DNA of 64,000 nt from Tritrichomonas musculus (lineage: Eukaryota; Parabasalia; Tritrichomonadida; Tritrichomonadidae). Each line of letters starts with the position of its first letter. Position 1 is the first letter of the stretch. Location of the stretch: positions 5,456,001-5,520,000 of the forward strand of contig JAPFFF010000002.1 of the NCBI GenBank assembly GCA_039105265.1. The letters are read 5' to 3'. The notes beneath the pieces were generated by a model. That model ran no database searches and had not been told where the DNA came from. It worked only from the letters and a program-made list of their open reading frames with translations. The position numbers and the translations under genes were made by a program. This document shows, piece by piece, positions 42,801 through 52,288 of this stretch.

Positions 42801-44767
42801 ACATGAACAAAATGTTCCTGTTTTTCTTTTGATATATAATTGCATAATCTAAATTTACAATTACTATTATTTTTATTGTTCGTTTGATTAGATTTGTTTT
42901 CATTGTATTCTATTTCTTCATCATGTGAATTTTGATTATTGTCTGGTGTTACTGAAAATATTCTTTCTTTTCGTTTGGTTGAATATTTCTTCATTTCATT
43001 TGTTTTCAATTCAAGAAGTTCTGTAAGATTATGACAAATATCATCAATCGTTTCTTCTTCTTCTTCTTTAGGATTATTTTCAATGATTGGACAAGGATAA
43101 GAAGAAATGACAGAATAGATGGTGAAGGCAAGTTGTTTTGAATAATCAACTGGAAACTTTTCTGATGAATCAAAGATTGATATGAGGCTATTAAAACAAT
43201 TCGCTCGAGATTCTTCACTCGAAAATCCATAATAATAAATTAATGTATGAATGCATTTCAATCTTTCATTTGAAAATAATTTCCGATTCGATATCGCATT
43301 CCAAAGCAATCCTTGGTAACAATGAACAATTTTGGTGTCGATTTTTTGCAAAGATAACATTTTGGATAACAACAAATAAAAACTTGGAATCGGTTCATTT
43401 GATGGTTGGTTTTGTATCAAGAAAATGAAGACATTATTCCATTCGTTTTCATCTGGATCGATTACATCAACAAGCACTGAAACAAAATTCAAATAATCAA
43501 CAAAGAACTCTTGATTTCGCCACATGACATCGCTCAAATCAAAATTAGTTATAATTTTCAGAACTTGAATCCAGTCACTTCGATGAATCATGTCTGCTGA
43601 ATACTTCCCAATTGATGTGAAGAGATAAATAATGTTTGAGTTCACATTTAATCGAGCTTTCTTATCAATTATGAATTGAATAAGTGTCTTAGACATCGTA
43701 TCATCACCTGACATCTTCAGAATATCAACATCTGCACGCAAATAAGTGATGCTTTCATTTGATTCAAAAATTTTATCTTTGCTTTTAAAACTCGTCCAAA
43801 CACTCAAAATTCGTTGTGACCAATTCGTGTAACATGTCGCCTTAATTGGATATTGAAGATATTCGGACGCTGTCAAAAATAACAGTAAGTATGATGATGC
43901 TGACTTTTGGATTTGTGACATTTGAATGCTGCTCCATCGGTCAAAAATTGAATCAATGATCTTCTCGTTGAATGGACCGTGATGCGATGAATTTTCATTC
44001 ACTATGAGAGAGAGAGGCGACAACAAAATTAGCTTGTTTATGATGCTCAATTGGTTGTGGAAGTCTTCGTCTGACAAATCGATGCTCGATAATGAGTCGG
44101 ACAATTCAAAAATTGAATGGATTATGTCCTGTGAAGGTGGAAATGGTGAATTTTCGAGAAATGTCGAAAAAAAAGAAAGAATTAGTGATCTTTGTTGAGA
44201 ATAAAAGTTTTCTTCATCGTTCATGATTCGTTTACATTTCATTAAATCGGTGATTAATGTAAAAAGACTATCAAGTTGAAGATATGAAATGGTACTTGAT
44301 GAATTATCACTTTCATTTCGAAATAAATTATAAAAAGTTGGTATTTTAATTATTTCAGTAAATATTTTGAGCCAGAAAATCCAATAATCATTGTCTGATT
44401 CTGGGATATAATTTGAAAAGATATCTTTGATGACGTTTATTAGTTCCTGTGTATCATTTTCTTCTCGAGCTAATGGAATTCTATTAGAAGATAAAAATGT
44501 AAAGAAATTTGGAACACATTCAAAACGTTGAATTGGAAAAGTTTTTGTTTTAAGACCTTTTACTGCAGAAACTGACATAGTAAGTATAGATTGAATTACA
44601 TCAGTAATGTATGTCGATTTTATAAATTCTTCTCGCATCTTAAAATCTTTGAGAATATTCAAAAGTGCATTAATTTTTTCTGTTTTCTCATTAAATTCTT
44701 TGATGCTTCTATTTGAGCCTCCACACAAAACTTTTATTAGTTCACTGCATATCTGCGAAATTTCCAT
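36872..44767 (-). CDS. ATM/Tel1-like PI3-kinase-related protein kinase
   Basis: The frame opens with a TTG, and the first ATG at 44767 (MEISQICSELIK) gives 2631 residues. Most of the length is helical HEAT/FAT-type repeat. The C-terminal kinase domain (about 2200-2560) has KGKKDDLRQDAVMQQ, the catalytic GDRHLNN and the metal-binding IDLGIAFDQGK. VPFRLTAEIIDGMG and a C-terminal FATC domain (QVSKLINDASSDEN to GWRPIL) follow. The DGMG segment and FATC wording match ATM/Tel1 rather than TOR or ATR. It would sense DNA double-strand breaks and phosphorylate repair factors. No intron is needed. Confidence 0.85.
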   Translation of the reverse strand: MEISQICSELIKVLCGGSNRSIKEFNEKTEKINALLNILKDFKMREEFIKSTYITDVIQSILTMSVSAVKGLKTKTFPIQRFECVPNFFTFLSSNRIPLAREENDTQELINVIKDIFSNYIPESDNDYWIFWLKIFTEIIKIPTFYNLFRNESDNSSSTISYLQLDSLFTLITDLMKCKRIMNDEENFYSQQRSLILSFFSTFLENSPFPPSQDIIHSIFELSDSLSSIDLSDEDFHNQLSIINKLILLSPLSLIVNENSSHHGPFNEKIIDSIFDRWSSIQMSQIQKSASSYLLLFLTASEYLQYPIKATCYTNWSQRILSVWTSFKSKDKIFESNESITYLRADVDILKMSGDDTMSKTLIQFIIDKKARLNVNSNIIYLFTSIGKYSADMIHRSDWIQVLKIITNFDLSDVMWRNQEFFVDYLNFVSVLVDVIDPDENEWNNVFIFLIQNQPSNEPIPSFYLLLSKMLSLQKIDTKIVHCYQGLLWNAISNRKLFSNERLKCIHTLIYYYGFSSEESRANCFNSLISIFDSSEKFPVDYSKQLAFTIYSVISSYPCPIIENNPKEEEEETIDDICHNLTELLELKTNEMKKYSTKRKERIFSVTPDNNQNSHDEEIEYNENKSNQTNNKNNSNCKFRLCNYISKEKQEHFVHVINNKTIKNAANSCMLRLFMSLKMPTYFNLNQFFEIYQKQFIENCNFDNFSSFIEILLVVTNEVQTEVFQPFFEGIESFPEMTKDFIGKFNEKAQDFLKDRSTSWNLLYNVSTEENKEEEEYKKVTNTLLLLSEFVVNCSKLALAKTDYFFNCFQEIFSTTIYDPYLHLHLCSNLLKLPLSNEQKAEITSSLGCVFNRVFQTLLVPVKERDLILDFLLNLLVIDNSDSMKELFQSISNYSLTPSMKLSLLNIMNKSYRSGNSIFDYLWESGVNSPFFIQDEYPAIRLKSIDTIISILKLEDIIVDFDEMSTQQIDKNNFFEIFIYPNIKEMLCTTEWKEDKQTVFTALKTLISIVAEIPDLSEKALFIVLNILSDHDYSIFPNQCINLLFSGLSSQAHFSMLLRQFIPIIAFHIDELEDHFIKYPFKLFFFDKESISEKESKRLFCEIAAPYVIPYAYSNEKDQLINFFTEKLNKQKDEIFNEYSSYICSYFLNEIASSSSSNKNYFKENTFKSPMPLLSFVSKATDEAISSSYEKVLKDKKYTDEFIDIRQFVFIIYSNIYKAKHENVRLYHLHQFILYVSLVFKYHQNILNTKKTLYSDILGLTVNLLDFIYNEQISDLLNLISLNIPEKFQNDTIGFVKNIEDICSVLGNHSCLAHFFERFPSLIDAILIFDFLKEKQLESRTFKKEFERIARTKRVNQESIDFLLMNFVNNSKDIKLLDNLPNEMKRVALNEIYKYAISNPQTLALNLYSEMFLTFIQHYPSPLITESRINIPIFLFRKLLELVRDKNPSISRSALTSLHIINSKKVLPAIVQKDKDLMNQIGQYSNFAHIRKKIKKPADDSPWICKFINKYINQMSEKKTCWAFQSLAAESPEFCKMLFPIFFVECFASNLYDQIINDFKFYASNPRKYFDECKLFIKSFNYLRVYSYYYRNIKIPKWHLNWFGKEIDFVLLMETCLKIGDPFSAYQYAEFAHEAIDMNEEPLNRIFTHIGLNDLKYGLNINLSDPLSVASLHLQEGRFDKALVLYDNGNNVEKMSKTLCSLHLYNLLDNMNTLEKNVESLWRLRNWDVSSEIMRKMDYKDHSVSLFSVMQSFASNNEEATTEALKNFAENFRFDLISSVFTQLSYLLDASSLNWFQAVTFPNHSKLFEFFGDSTIDFYCHSLDRMKHLSRQHYKITESANALNGIFFCILNELKNPSELFRAIPPKFFSDVITNALENDEIESAQYFIKLLRESQKKTPQFANFEQIRVFYESNNYHAVSLLDRNYKQIILKESDLDSKERRNAFNLNVEFIHALWCAQTDSLPYAQISEQLHAVIKKSNSLKLIDLMAEAEFALAKVYQRRHREICDFYSSTNYDTFIDVIKYERGCIPKKNKDNVDEWKRYQETIERYQEMFSTTIVLAIKNYMNTLLHSNKYDLECTYAIVGLWFNYSYTKYKEYVQEVPDLIETLKEIFPKIQENKFLHLFYQLAARIDVVDAIDPTQTNNYNIDFQEFLREMLSSICKRNPNECFPILFALINTNQGNNKSQEIINLIDFITRESQELQRHWAEMKFLMRQYILIASKVTTDSKSLSQLDENIFKCTTDKKHYITIITSSKNVGINKFEDEITVFQSQTTPILIKIKGNDGKTYHQILKGKKDDLRQDAVMQQLFNLSSKLFSKKNPDLSMRHYKVIPLSKTIGVIEFVDGSISIGDYLFKVDDKKPIGAHFRYYLDVNKDKENSPILNASKCFNHCSDVYYEKRTDENKKTLINCFTQIRKSLKPVFHFFFIEQFPNPGDWFVSRLRYCQHTATNSIVGHILGIGDRHLNNIMIDKKTGEVIHIDLGIAFDQGKSLLVMENVPFRLTAEIIDGMGWLGKDGIFRKTCEESMSVLRKNSEYFLTVLEVFTSDPLYSWILVPKDERERFNDNRSGVPTEENRNKIAESVIVTCRRKLEGRETGEYLSVQGQVSKLINDASSDENLALMYKGWRPIL

Positions 44768-45032
44768 GAAATATAACTTTTTTTTATAAAGCAAAAAAGT
44801 TCAATATGAAAATCTCTTAACGTATAAATTCAATTTCGTAAACAATTCAACTTTAATGTAAAATATTTACAAGAAATTTTATGTTTTATTTGATGTAAAA
44901 AGATAATAATAGTTGAAAAAATATTTATTTGAAGTTAGTACGATTAAAAGCAATAGAAAAATTTGAATTAATATTTTGGAAAAAAAATTGAGAATTGAAA
45001 ATTTTCATTTTTTTATTTGGAAATTTCCATAC
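44768..45032. other. Divergent promoter region of the ATM-like and kinase-Sel1 genes
   Basis: This A/T-rich DNA between two divergent genes contains no other gene. The plus strand has TTTCATTTTTTTATTTG about 14-30 bases before the ATG at 45033, matching the Initiator pattern. No AACGGTTTTGACA motif of the transposon type was seen. Confidence 0.5.
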
Positions 45033-48000
45033 ATGCAAAAGATACCTTTTCAAGATATCCCTCATAAGTATACAGCAGTACTTAACGAGATTCTAAATGA
45101 AAAAACAAAGATAGGAAATAAGCTAAAAAAACTTTATTCGCAATTTTCATTCAAATACCTCAATTTTCCTTTAGCATGTGAAAATTCAGATAAAATTAAT
45201 ATTGGATGTTTATTACTTAATCATTTCATAAAATTCAAATTTATCACATACTTTCGTCATATCGTTAAATCAAAAAACTCTCAACCCAATAATGATATTT
45301 TTCAAAACTCAAAAGAAAAAAATCATACTTTTTCTCCCAATTTAAAGCCAATTAAAGTTAATATTATTTTTTGTGTTGAAGGACAATGCATAATTATTGA
45401 TAAAATCGATTTGATTATAATCGATTTTATTATCAAAATTTTGAAAAGAGAAAAGTCATCTCTAATCAATGTTAGAACAAATGTAAAACTTTCTGTGAAA
45501 GAAGAAATTAAAATTTTTTGTGATTCATATCTAAGAGATTTTAAACTAGAAATTAAAAAAGACAAATTTATTAGAACAACTATACGCCCAATTGTTGGAT
45601 ATCTGATTCGTCGATATTTTTATCCAACGGACTACTTTTCAAATCCATCATTTTTCGACTTCAGGGAAGTAGTGAAAAAGAATGAACGAGAATCGAAAGC
45701 AGAATTGATAAATCTTATTAAAACTGGACAATTTTGTGAAGAAGATCTTGAACGAATCAAAAGCAGTATCAATGTTAAACGAGAAATCAGAAATTTTAAA
45801 GAAGAAGAATTCATTGTTTTGAGGACGATTACATCAAACGAGAAAGCAATTTTTCATTTGGTCATTCACATTGAAAGTTTATACATTTTCATGATGAAAA
45901 AAATTGGTGCGCATAAAAGCATGACGAAAGAAGAAGAGCATGAAATTTATTTTGATGAAAATTTCTCTCATCGTTGTTTTACTCCGTTTTATGGATTTAT
46001 AAAGGAGAATGACAAAACGATAGGATTTTTATACGAGTACATGTGCAATGATACATTGAAATCTTATGTTTCATCAAATAGAGACAAAATCGATGAAACG
46101 TTTGTGATGTCTTCAATCTGTCGAATTATTCAAGGCATTGATTACCTTCACTCAAGCAAACTGGTTCATCGTGACCTCAAACCACTGAATATTCTTATTG
46201 ATCATGACTTTCTCCCTTACATTTCAGATTTTGATTCAATTCGTCATCCAGAAGAAGTAGAAGAAGAAAATTCATCAGAACCAATGACAAATGACATTTG
46301 TCCAATTGCTTATTCATCACCAGAACTATTCAAAGGTGAAAATGTTTCATTTCCATCGGATATCTATCAATTTGGTTTAATAATTTATTACTTATATGAA
46401 AAGAAAGATCTTTATTCATCTAATGGAGCAATTGATTACATTATGAAAGAAGATGAAATTCCAACATTGAATAAAGCTGAAAACAGTATTCAAGCACTAT
46501 TCAAAAAATGTTTAAAATTCATAGCAAATGAACGAATTTCAAATCAAGAAATTAAAATGATATATAATGATGAAATTTTCCCATGTATTTATCAACATTT
46601 TTTTTTCTCTGAATTAAAATCAGATATTGAGCAATTAATATATGAATCATTAATAATTTCAAACAATTTAATTCAATATAAAGAAAATATATTTATATAT
46701 AAAAATTTTTTATATGAAATAGCAATTGATTATAATAAAGCAACAGAATATTATGAATTATCAGCTAAACAAAACAATTCAGTTACACTAAATAATTTAG
46801 AATATCTTTATGAAAATGGTTATGGAGTTAAACAAGATTATAATCGAGCTAAAGAATATTATGAATTATCATCTAAACAAAACAATTCAGTTGCACTAAA
46901 TTATTTAGGAGATCTTTATTATTATGGTTATGGAGTTAAACAAGATTGTAATAAAGAAAAAGAATATTATGAATTATCAGCTCAACAAAATAATTCATAT
47001 GCATTAAATAATTTAGGAAATCTTTATAAAAATGGATATGGAGTTAAACAAGATTATAATCAAGCTAAAGAATATTATGAATTATCAGCTCAACAAAATA
47101 ATTCATATGCATTAAATAATTTAGGACATCTTTATAAAAATGGATATGGAGTTAAACAAGATTATAATAAAGCTAAAGAATATTATGAATTATCAGCTCA
47201 ACAAAATAATTCAAATGCATTAATTTATTTAGGAAATCTTTATAAAAATGGATATGGAGTTAAACAAGATTATAATCAAGCTAAAGAATATTATGAATTA
47301 TCAGCTAAACAAAACAATTCAAAGGCATTTCTTTATTTAGGAAATCTTTATTATTTTGGATATGGAGTTAAACAAGATTATAATCAAGCTAAAGAATATT
47401 ATGAATTATCAGCTCAACAAAATAATTCATATGCATTAAATAATTTAGGACATCTTTATAAAAATGGATATGGAGTTAAACAAGATTATAATCAAGCTAA
47501 AGAATATTATGAATTATCAGCTAAACAAAACAATTCAAAGGCATTTCTTTATTTAGGAAATCTTTATTATTTTGGATATGGAGTTAAACAAGATTATAAT
47601 AAAGCTAAAGAATATTATGAATCATCAGCTAAACAAAACAATTCAAAGGCATTTCTTAAGTTAGGAAATCTTTATTATTTTGGATATGGAGTTAAACAAG
47701 ATTATAATAAAGCAAAAGATTATTATGAAATATCAGCTAAACAAAACAATTCAAAGGCATTTCTTTATTTAGGAAATCTTTATTATTTTGGATATGGAGT
47801 TAAACAAGATTATAATCAAGCTAAAGAATATTATGAATTATCAGCTCAACAAAATAATTCATATGCATTAAATAATTTAGGACATCTTTATAAAAATGGA
47901 TATGGAGTTAAACAAGATTATAATCAAGCTAAAGAATATTATGAATTATCAGCTAAACAAAACAATTCAAAGGCATTTCTTTATTTAGGAAATCTTTATT

Positions 48001-49946
48001 ATTTTGGATATGGAGTTAAACAAGATTATAATCAAGCTAAAGAATATTATGAATTATCAGCTAAACAAAACAATTCAAAGGCATTTCTTTATTTAGGAAG
48101 ACTATATTATTATGGATATGGAGAGAAACTAGATTATGATAAAGCTAAAGAATATTTTGAGTTGTCAGCCAAACATAATAACTTATTGGCATTATTTTAT
48201 CTTGGCAATTTATATAAAAATACTAAAGATTATCTGAAAGCTATAAATCATTACGAATTGTCAGCTCAAAAAAATAATTCGGATTCTCTTTGCAAAATTG
48301 GAAATCTTTATTTGAAAGGACGAGGTTTTGAAAAAAATTATTTGAAAGCGAAAGAATTTTACGAGCAATCAGCAGATAGGAACAATCCAAATGCATTATA
48401 TAAATTGGGTAAACTTTATTATAATGGGCAGGGAGTAAAACAAGATTATATGAAAGCCAAAGAATATTATGAACTTTCAGGAAGACAAGGAAACTCAAAG
48501 GCACTTTTCGAACTTGGCAAACTCTATTTTGAAGGGAAAGGAGTTAAGCAGGATTATAATAAAGCGAAAAAATATTATGAAATGTCAACATACAACAACA
48601 ATCCAGACGGACTCTTCTTCCTTGGAATTTTTTATTCAAGAGGAGATATTTTCGAAATTAATATTCATATAGCTTTTCAGTACTTTATGAAATCAATTAA
48701 ATTTCATTTTGATCAAGTAAGAATTTATAATAATGTAGATCATTTCTATGATACCAAAAACATCTACAATAATTATTATTACCATTCACATAATGATCTC
48801 GGTTTGATTTACCTCACAGTTCACAATGACATTGAGAATTGCACGAAACACATCAAGGAGGCAACATTTGGTGAATATCCGTTTGGACAGAACAACTTTG
48901 GACTCCTGAACGAAATTTATTTTAATGAGATTGGTAATGCAGAATACATGTACCAGCGATCATCAAAACACAATTTCGCACTTGCTTATTATAACTTTGG
49001 CCATTTGAAAGAGAAAACCAAAAGAAAAGAGAAAGAAAACAAGAAAGAAAATCAAGAATCAGAAGAATACATTGAATACTACAAGAGAGCATCAGACACT
49101 GAAGATTATCCATTGATATTCCACAACCGCCAATATTATGACAAACGACTTGAAATATCAAAAACATTCATCATTTGTATGACAAATCTCAAACTTTGTG
49201 AATATTATTTAAATGAAAATGACAATGAGGAATCGAAGAAATATTTTGCAAGATCACTCAGAAAACTTTTAAACAAAGAAGAACATTCAATGTTCAAAGT
49301 CAAAATTGATGTAAAAAATGCAGAAAGCTTTTTCATTTATCTTAAAGATTTCATTTTAAGTTTTCCATTATTCAATCTTTCCAACCAACCAAATTTGAAT
49401 ATAAACATTGGAAACGATGACAATCAAAAAGAAAATCATGACATTTCATCATCTTCAGAAAAAAGTTTTTCAGAAGAGAATATTGAAGAAAAATGTTCAA
49501 CTGAAGTTAATGATAAGAAATTGATTGTCAATCAAGAAATGATTGAAAAGATTAACGAAAGGAAAAATCAAGAAAATGAAGGAATCAAGAAAGAATATAA
49601 AAGCAAAGACGAGCAAATATCAGAATATGGATGTGACAGTGTAAATCCAAGAAAAGAAGAAATAAGCGCAGATGAAGAAGAAATTATCTTCAAAGATGTG
49701 AACGAAATATTTGAATTCATCGTTTCTAAAGAACAATACAAAAACATTTTTTGTGAAGAAATTAACAAAATCATTCAAATTATGAATGACATCATCTACA
49801 CACCTCCATATCCAATTTTATTTGGTCGAATAAGCATTTCAAAACTGAAACCGAAAGAAGAAATAAATCCGAATCAGAAGGAAATCAACGAACTATTTTA
49901 TGAAGGTCTTGGACTTGAAGAATTCAAATATAGAAAGCAACCATAA
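45033..49946 (+). CDS. Protein kinase with long Sel1-repeat array
   Basis: The first ATG is at 45033 (MQKIPFQDIPHKY). The frame opens earlier at a TTG. The 1637 residues comprise an N-terminal trichomonad-specific region (1-250) and a kinase domain (about 255-505) with catalytic HRDLKPLN. DFD replaces DFG and no clear glycine loop is seen. A Sel1-repeat array (about 560-1220) and an acidic, charged C-terminal part follow. The array includes about 12 nearly identical 36-residue units with YGVKQDYN(Q/K)AKEYYELSA. Such TKL-like kinases with Sel1 tails are a large family in trichomonads. Loss of the DFG glycine leaves activity uncertain. Confidence 0.8.
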   Translation: MQKIPFQDIPHKYTAVLNEILNEKTKIGNKLKKLYSQFSFKYLNFPLACENSDKINIGCLLLNHFIKFKFITYFRHIVKSKNSQPNNDIFQNSKEKNHTFSPNLKPIKVNIIFCVEGQCIIIDKIDLIIIDFIIKILKREKSSLINVRTNVKLSVKEEIKIFCDSYLRDFKLEIKKDKFIRTTIRPIVGYLIRRYFYPTDYFSNPSFFDFREVVKKNERESKAELINLIKTGQFCEEDLERIKSSINVKREIRNFKEEEFIVLRTITSNEKAIFHLVIHIESLYIFMMKKIGAHKSMTKEEEHEIYFDENFSHRCFTPFYGFIKENDKTIGFLYEYMCNDTLKSYVSSNRDKIDETFVMSSICRIIQGIDYLHSSKLVHRDLKPLNILIDHDFLPYISDFDSIRHPEEVEEENSSEPMTNDICPIAYSSPELFKGENVSFPSDIYQFGLIIYYLYEKKDLYSSNGAIDYIMKEDEIPTLNKAENSIQALFKKCLKFIANERISNQEIKMIYNDEIFPCIYQHFFFSELKSDIEQLIYESLIISNNLIQYKENIFIYKNFLYEIAIDYNKATEYYELSAKQNNSVTLNNLEYLYENGYGVKQDYNRAKEYYELSSKQNNSVALNYLGDLYYYGYGVKQDCNKEKEYYELSAQQNNSYALNNLGNLYKNGYGVKQDYNQAKEYYELSAQQNNSYALNNLGHLYKNGYGVKQDYNKAKEYYELSAQQNNSNALIYLGNLYKNGYGVKQDYNQAKEYYELSAKQNNSKAFLYLGNLYYFGYGVKQDYNQAKEYYELSAQQNNSYALNNLGHLYKNGYGVKQDYNQAKEYYELSAKQNNSKAFLYLGNLYYFGYGVKQDYNKAKEYYESSAKQNNSKAFLKLGNLYYFGYGVKQDYNKAKDYYEISAKQNNSKAFLYLGNLYYFGYGVKQDYNQAKEYYELSAQQNNSYALNNLGHLYKNGYGVKQDYNQAKEYYELSAKQNNSKAFLYLGNLYYFGYGVKQDYNQAKEYYELSAKQNNSKAFLYLGRLYYYGYGEKLDYDKAKEYFELSAKHNNLLALFYLGNLYKNTKDYLKAINHYELSAQKNNSDSLCKIGNLYLKGRGFEKNYLKAKEFYEQSADRNNPNALYKLGKLYYNGQGVKQDYMKAKEYYELSGRQGNSKALFELGKLYFEGKGVKQDYNKAKKYYEMSTYNNNPDGLFFLGIFYSRGDIFEINIHIAFQYFMKSIKFHFDQVRIYNNVDHFYDTKNIYNNYYYHSHNDLGLIYLTVHNDIENCTKHIKEATFGEYPFGQNNFGLLNEIYFNEIGNAEYMYQRSSKHNFALAYYNFGHLKEKTKRKEKENKKENQESEEYIEYYKRASDTEDYPLIFHNRQYYDKRLEISKTFIICMTNLKLCEYYLNENDNEESKKYFARSLRKLLNKEEHSMFKVKIDVKNAESFFIYLKDFILSFPLFNLSNQPNLNINIGNDDNQKENHDISSSSEKSFSEENIEEKCSTEVNDKKLIVNQEMIEKINERKNQENEGIKKEYKSKDEQISEYGCDSVNPRKEEISADEEEIIFKDVNEIFEFIVSKEQYKNIFCEEINKIIQIMNDIIYTPPYPILFGRISISKLKPKEEINPNQKEINELFYEGLGLEEFKYRKQP
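46830..48140 (+). repeat. 108-bp coding minisatellite (Sel1 units)
   Basis: About 12 head-to-tail 108-bp units encode one 36-residue Sel1 repeat each. Many are identical over long stretches at DNA level, including third codon positions. Two variants alternate (LNNLGHLYKNG and LYLGNLYYFG), so some expansion took place in pairs or triplets of units. Units outside this interval are much more diverged. Confidence 0.85.
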
Positions 49947-50776
49947 ATTTTTGTTAAATATACATGCAAATGACATTAATATTCATCTTTTATAGAATTC
50001 TTTTTTGTTCAAAAAATATCTTTTCAATTAAATTTTTTTACTAAATTTTTTTTTCAAAATTCATATTTTTTTTTTTTTTTTTACTTTGTGTTGTGAGTGA
50101 CTAAAGTAGGTAATAATGAATTATATCATCCGATAAACAATTTGTTAAAGCAGAATCATCATTATCAATAATTGAAGGTGAAAATGATACTTGTTCTAAT
50201 AATGGTCTTTTGGCTACAGAATTATTGTTTCATTCTTTTATTTGAACTGATTAATTGGCTTCCGAAAATAATTTTCTTTTAATATTAAAAAAGAGTGCTT
50301 TACTTTGGTACTCTTTTTATTTAATGCGATTCAATGTATTTTCTTTATTTTGGCTTGTTACGAAAGTAAATGTTGAGCTCTCAAAAAGTTCAGTTTTTGT
50401 ATCCATGTTTTTGAAATCAATAAGTCATTATTTACTTTTGGTAACGTGAAATAACTAATTATAATTCATTTAGATCATCTTACAAAATTTTAAATGCTCT
50501 TGTAAATAATGAAAAATTGAATCTTTTGACTAATTATATTTTGGAAATAATTGACATCCGAAATTAGACTTTTGGTTTTTAATAAAAGACAATTAAATTT
50601 GGGCTTATAATCTTAATAAGCATATAATAATGGTTAAATTCAATTATTTATATTTTTTAATAATAATTATATGCCTGAAGAGGTAAGATTTTCTTATTTA
50701 TTCAATGAATTATACCAAATTATGATAATTAAAAAATTATGATAATTAAATAATTTAAATGTATAATTGTTTTTAT
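49947..50776. other. Intergenic region with coding remnants and poly-T
   Basis: The region is A/T-rich with a poly-T run near 50068-50082. On the minus strand, about 50101-50406 shows broken coding-like sequence, listed separately. No intact gene is supported. The rest (50407-50776) shows nothing identifiable. Confidence 0.5.
50101..50406 (-). pseudogene. Possible broken gene fragment
   Basis: An ATG at 50406 opens 29 codons (MDTKTELFESSTF and on) and stops. Coding-like pieces follow in the same general direction, ending with SVAKRPLLEQVSFSPSI and SDDIIHYYLL before a stop at 50101. The composition is more protein-like than that of the flanks, but stops and frame changes interrupt it. I cannot name a family, and it may be a chance pattern. 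Confidence 0.3.
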
Positions 50777-51571
50777 TTAAAAAAAGCCAATATATTCATT
50801 TTCAAAACTAACATCAAAGTCAAATATTTTGTTTACTGTTAAATCGATAAAACTGGGATTATTTGGATAATTCTTTTCAATATCATCATTATTAGCTTGC
50901 ATTTTGCTTTGCTGTATTTCTTTTTGATGAGGATTGGGCAATTCCAATATTTCTGGCACTACTTCAGCAGCTGAAATAATATTATTATTTGTTTTTTTGT
51001 TCCTATTTGAATTTTTGATTACTCTATACTGGTTGATTATGTATTGTTCATATATCTTTTGCCTATTTTGAAGTTGTTTCTTTATTTGTCTCTTTTGTTT
51101 CCTCTCAAGCATGTTCCATCTATTTCTGATACTAATTTCAGTTCTTCCTTTAAAAAAATTTTCAAATGATTTCCATTTTTTACCAAAAAGATTAACCTTT
51201 TTTATGAGAAGCTCATCTTCATCTTCCGTCCACTGCGACTGTGAAATATCTGGTGACAAATAATGAAAATATCTTTCTTTGCATTGTCTAATTGTTCTTT
51301 TTGGCATCAAATCTGATATTTTTTTCCAATTGTCTTTATAAATCGAATGTAGTTCAATTAGTCTATTATCTTCTTCAACTGTAAAAACTTTTTTCAAAGA
51401 TTTGCGTTTTTTGTTGTCTTTTTTATGGACTGCAAGTTTCTTTAATTCATTCACTTTAATATTGGAACATTTGATCTGTGAAAAGCAGGGTTTTACCAAA
51501 GGATTTTGATTAAAATAGCTTGTTTCTGGATTTGGATTTGATTGATTTGATTGTAATGTGTTTAAATCCAT
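50777..51571 (-). CDS. R2R3 Myb-domain DNA-binding protein
   Basis: The 264 residues contain two Myb repeats. R2 is FTVEEDNRLIELHSIYKDNW with KERYFHYLSP (about 65-115), with Phe in place of the first Trp. R3 is WTEDEDELLIKKVNLFGKKW with RNRWNML (about 118-165). The N-terminus is Asn/Ser-rich and basic, and the C-terminus is low-complexity. In trichomonads Myb proteins recognise promoter elements, and AACGG-type sequences are classic Myb sites. This gene is host, not transposon, by position. Its minus-strand leader GACTTCACATTTATT is Initiator-like. Confidence 0.85.
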   Translation of the reverse strand: MDLNTLQSNQSNPNPETSYFNQNPLVKPCFSQIKCSNIKVNELKKLAVHKKDNKKRKSLKKVFTVEEDNRLIELHSIYKDNWKKISDLMPKRTIRQCKERYFHYLSPDISQSQWTEDEDELLIKKVNLFGKKWKSFENFFKGRTEISIRNRWNMLERKQKRQIKKQLQNRQKIYEQYIINQYRVIKNSNRNKKTNNNIISAAEVVPEILELPNPHQKEIQQSKMQANNDDIEKNYPNNPSFIDLTVNKIFDFDVSFENEYIGFF

Positions 51572-52288
51572 GATGATAAAATAAATGTGAAGTCTTTTTT
51601 GTTTTAAATTAACATTAGCAATTTCAATTATAAGTATTCAATATTCACAATTTAAAAGTTGTTCGTAGGACTTTTTGAAAATCTCAAAAAATAACTACGA
51701 TCAGATTTTGAATACTAAAAACGTTTATAAATCGATTTTTTTCAATCTTCATCTCAGAGTTTAAAAATTATCCGTGCTTTTTCATGCCTTTAAAACCATA
51801 AAAGTGAAAAATATAATTATTAATGTTTTGCTTTTATTATTACATTTCTTTTTTGAATTCAAAGCAATAGAGATTGTATGTTTCGATTAAAAAAAAATAA
51901 ACTTTATGGACTTATATATCAGAAACGTAATAATATTGGAATGAAGACATTGAAATTACATTGAAAAATATAAAAAAAAATTGAAAACATATATTATTAT
52001 CCTAAGTGATATATATCAACTAAAATAGTATTTATATTGTTGTTTAAAATGATATATTTACCTTAAAAACGATTCAAAAAAAGATTTAAAATGAAATTAT
52101 AATAATATAACAAATAATAATTTATACAAGATAAACATTCATTTTCTAATATAAGTATTTAAATACTAATTGCCTCTTTTGAAGAACTATATCGATATAA
52201 CTATTTTAATGGAACTGTTTTTCCGATGTCAAACAGATTTGATGCTTAATTGAAAAAGTTTGATTAATCTTCTCAAATTTTGTTTAAA
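51572..52288. other. A/T-rich intergenic region
   Basis: About 700 bases between two leftward genes. No coding, RNA or repeat structure could be supported. Confidence 0.55.
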
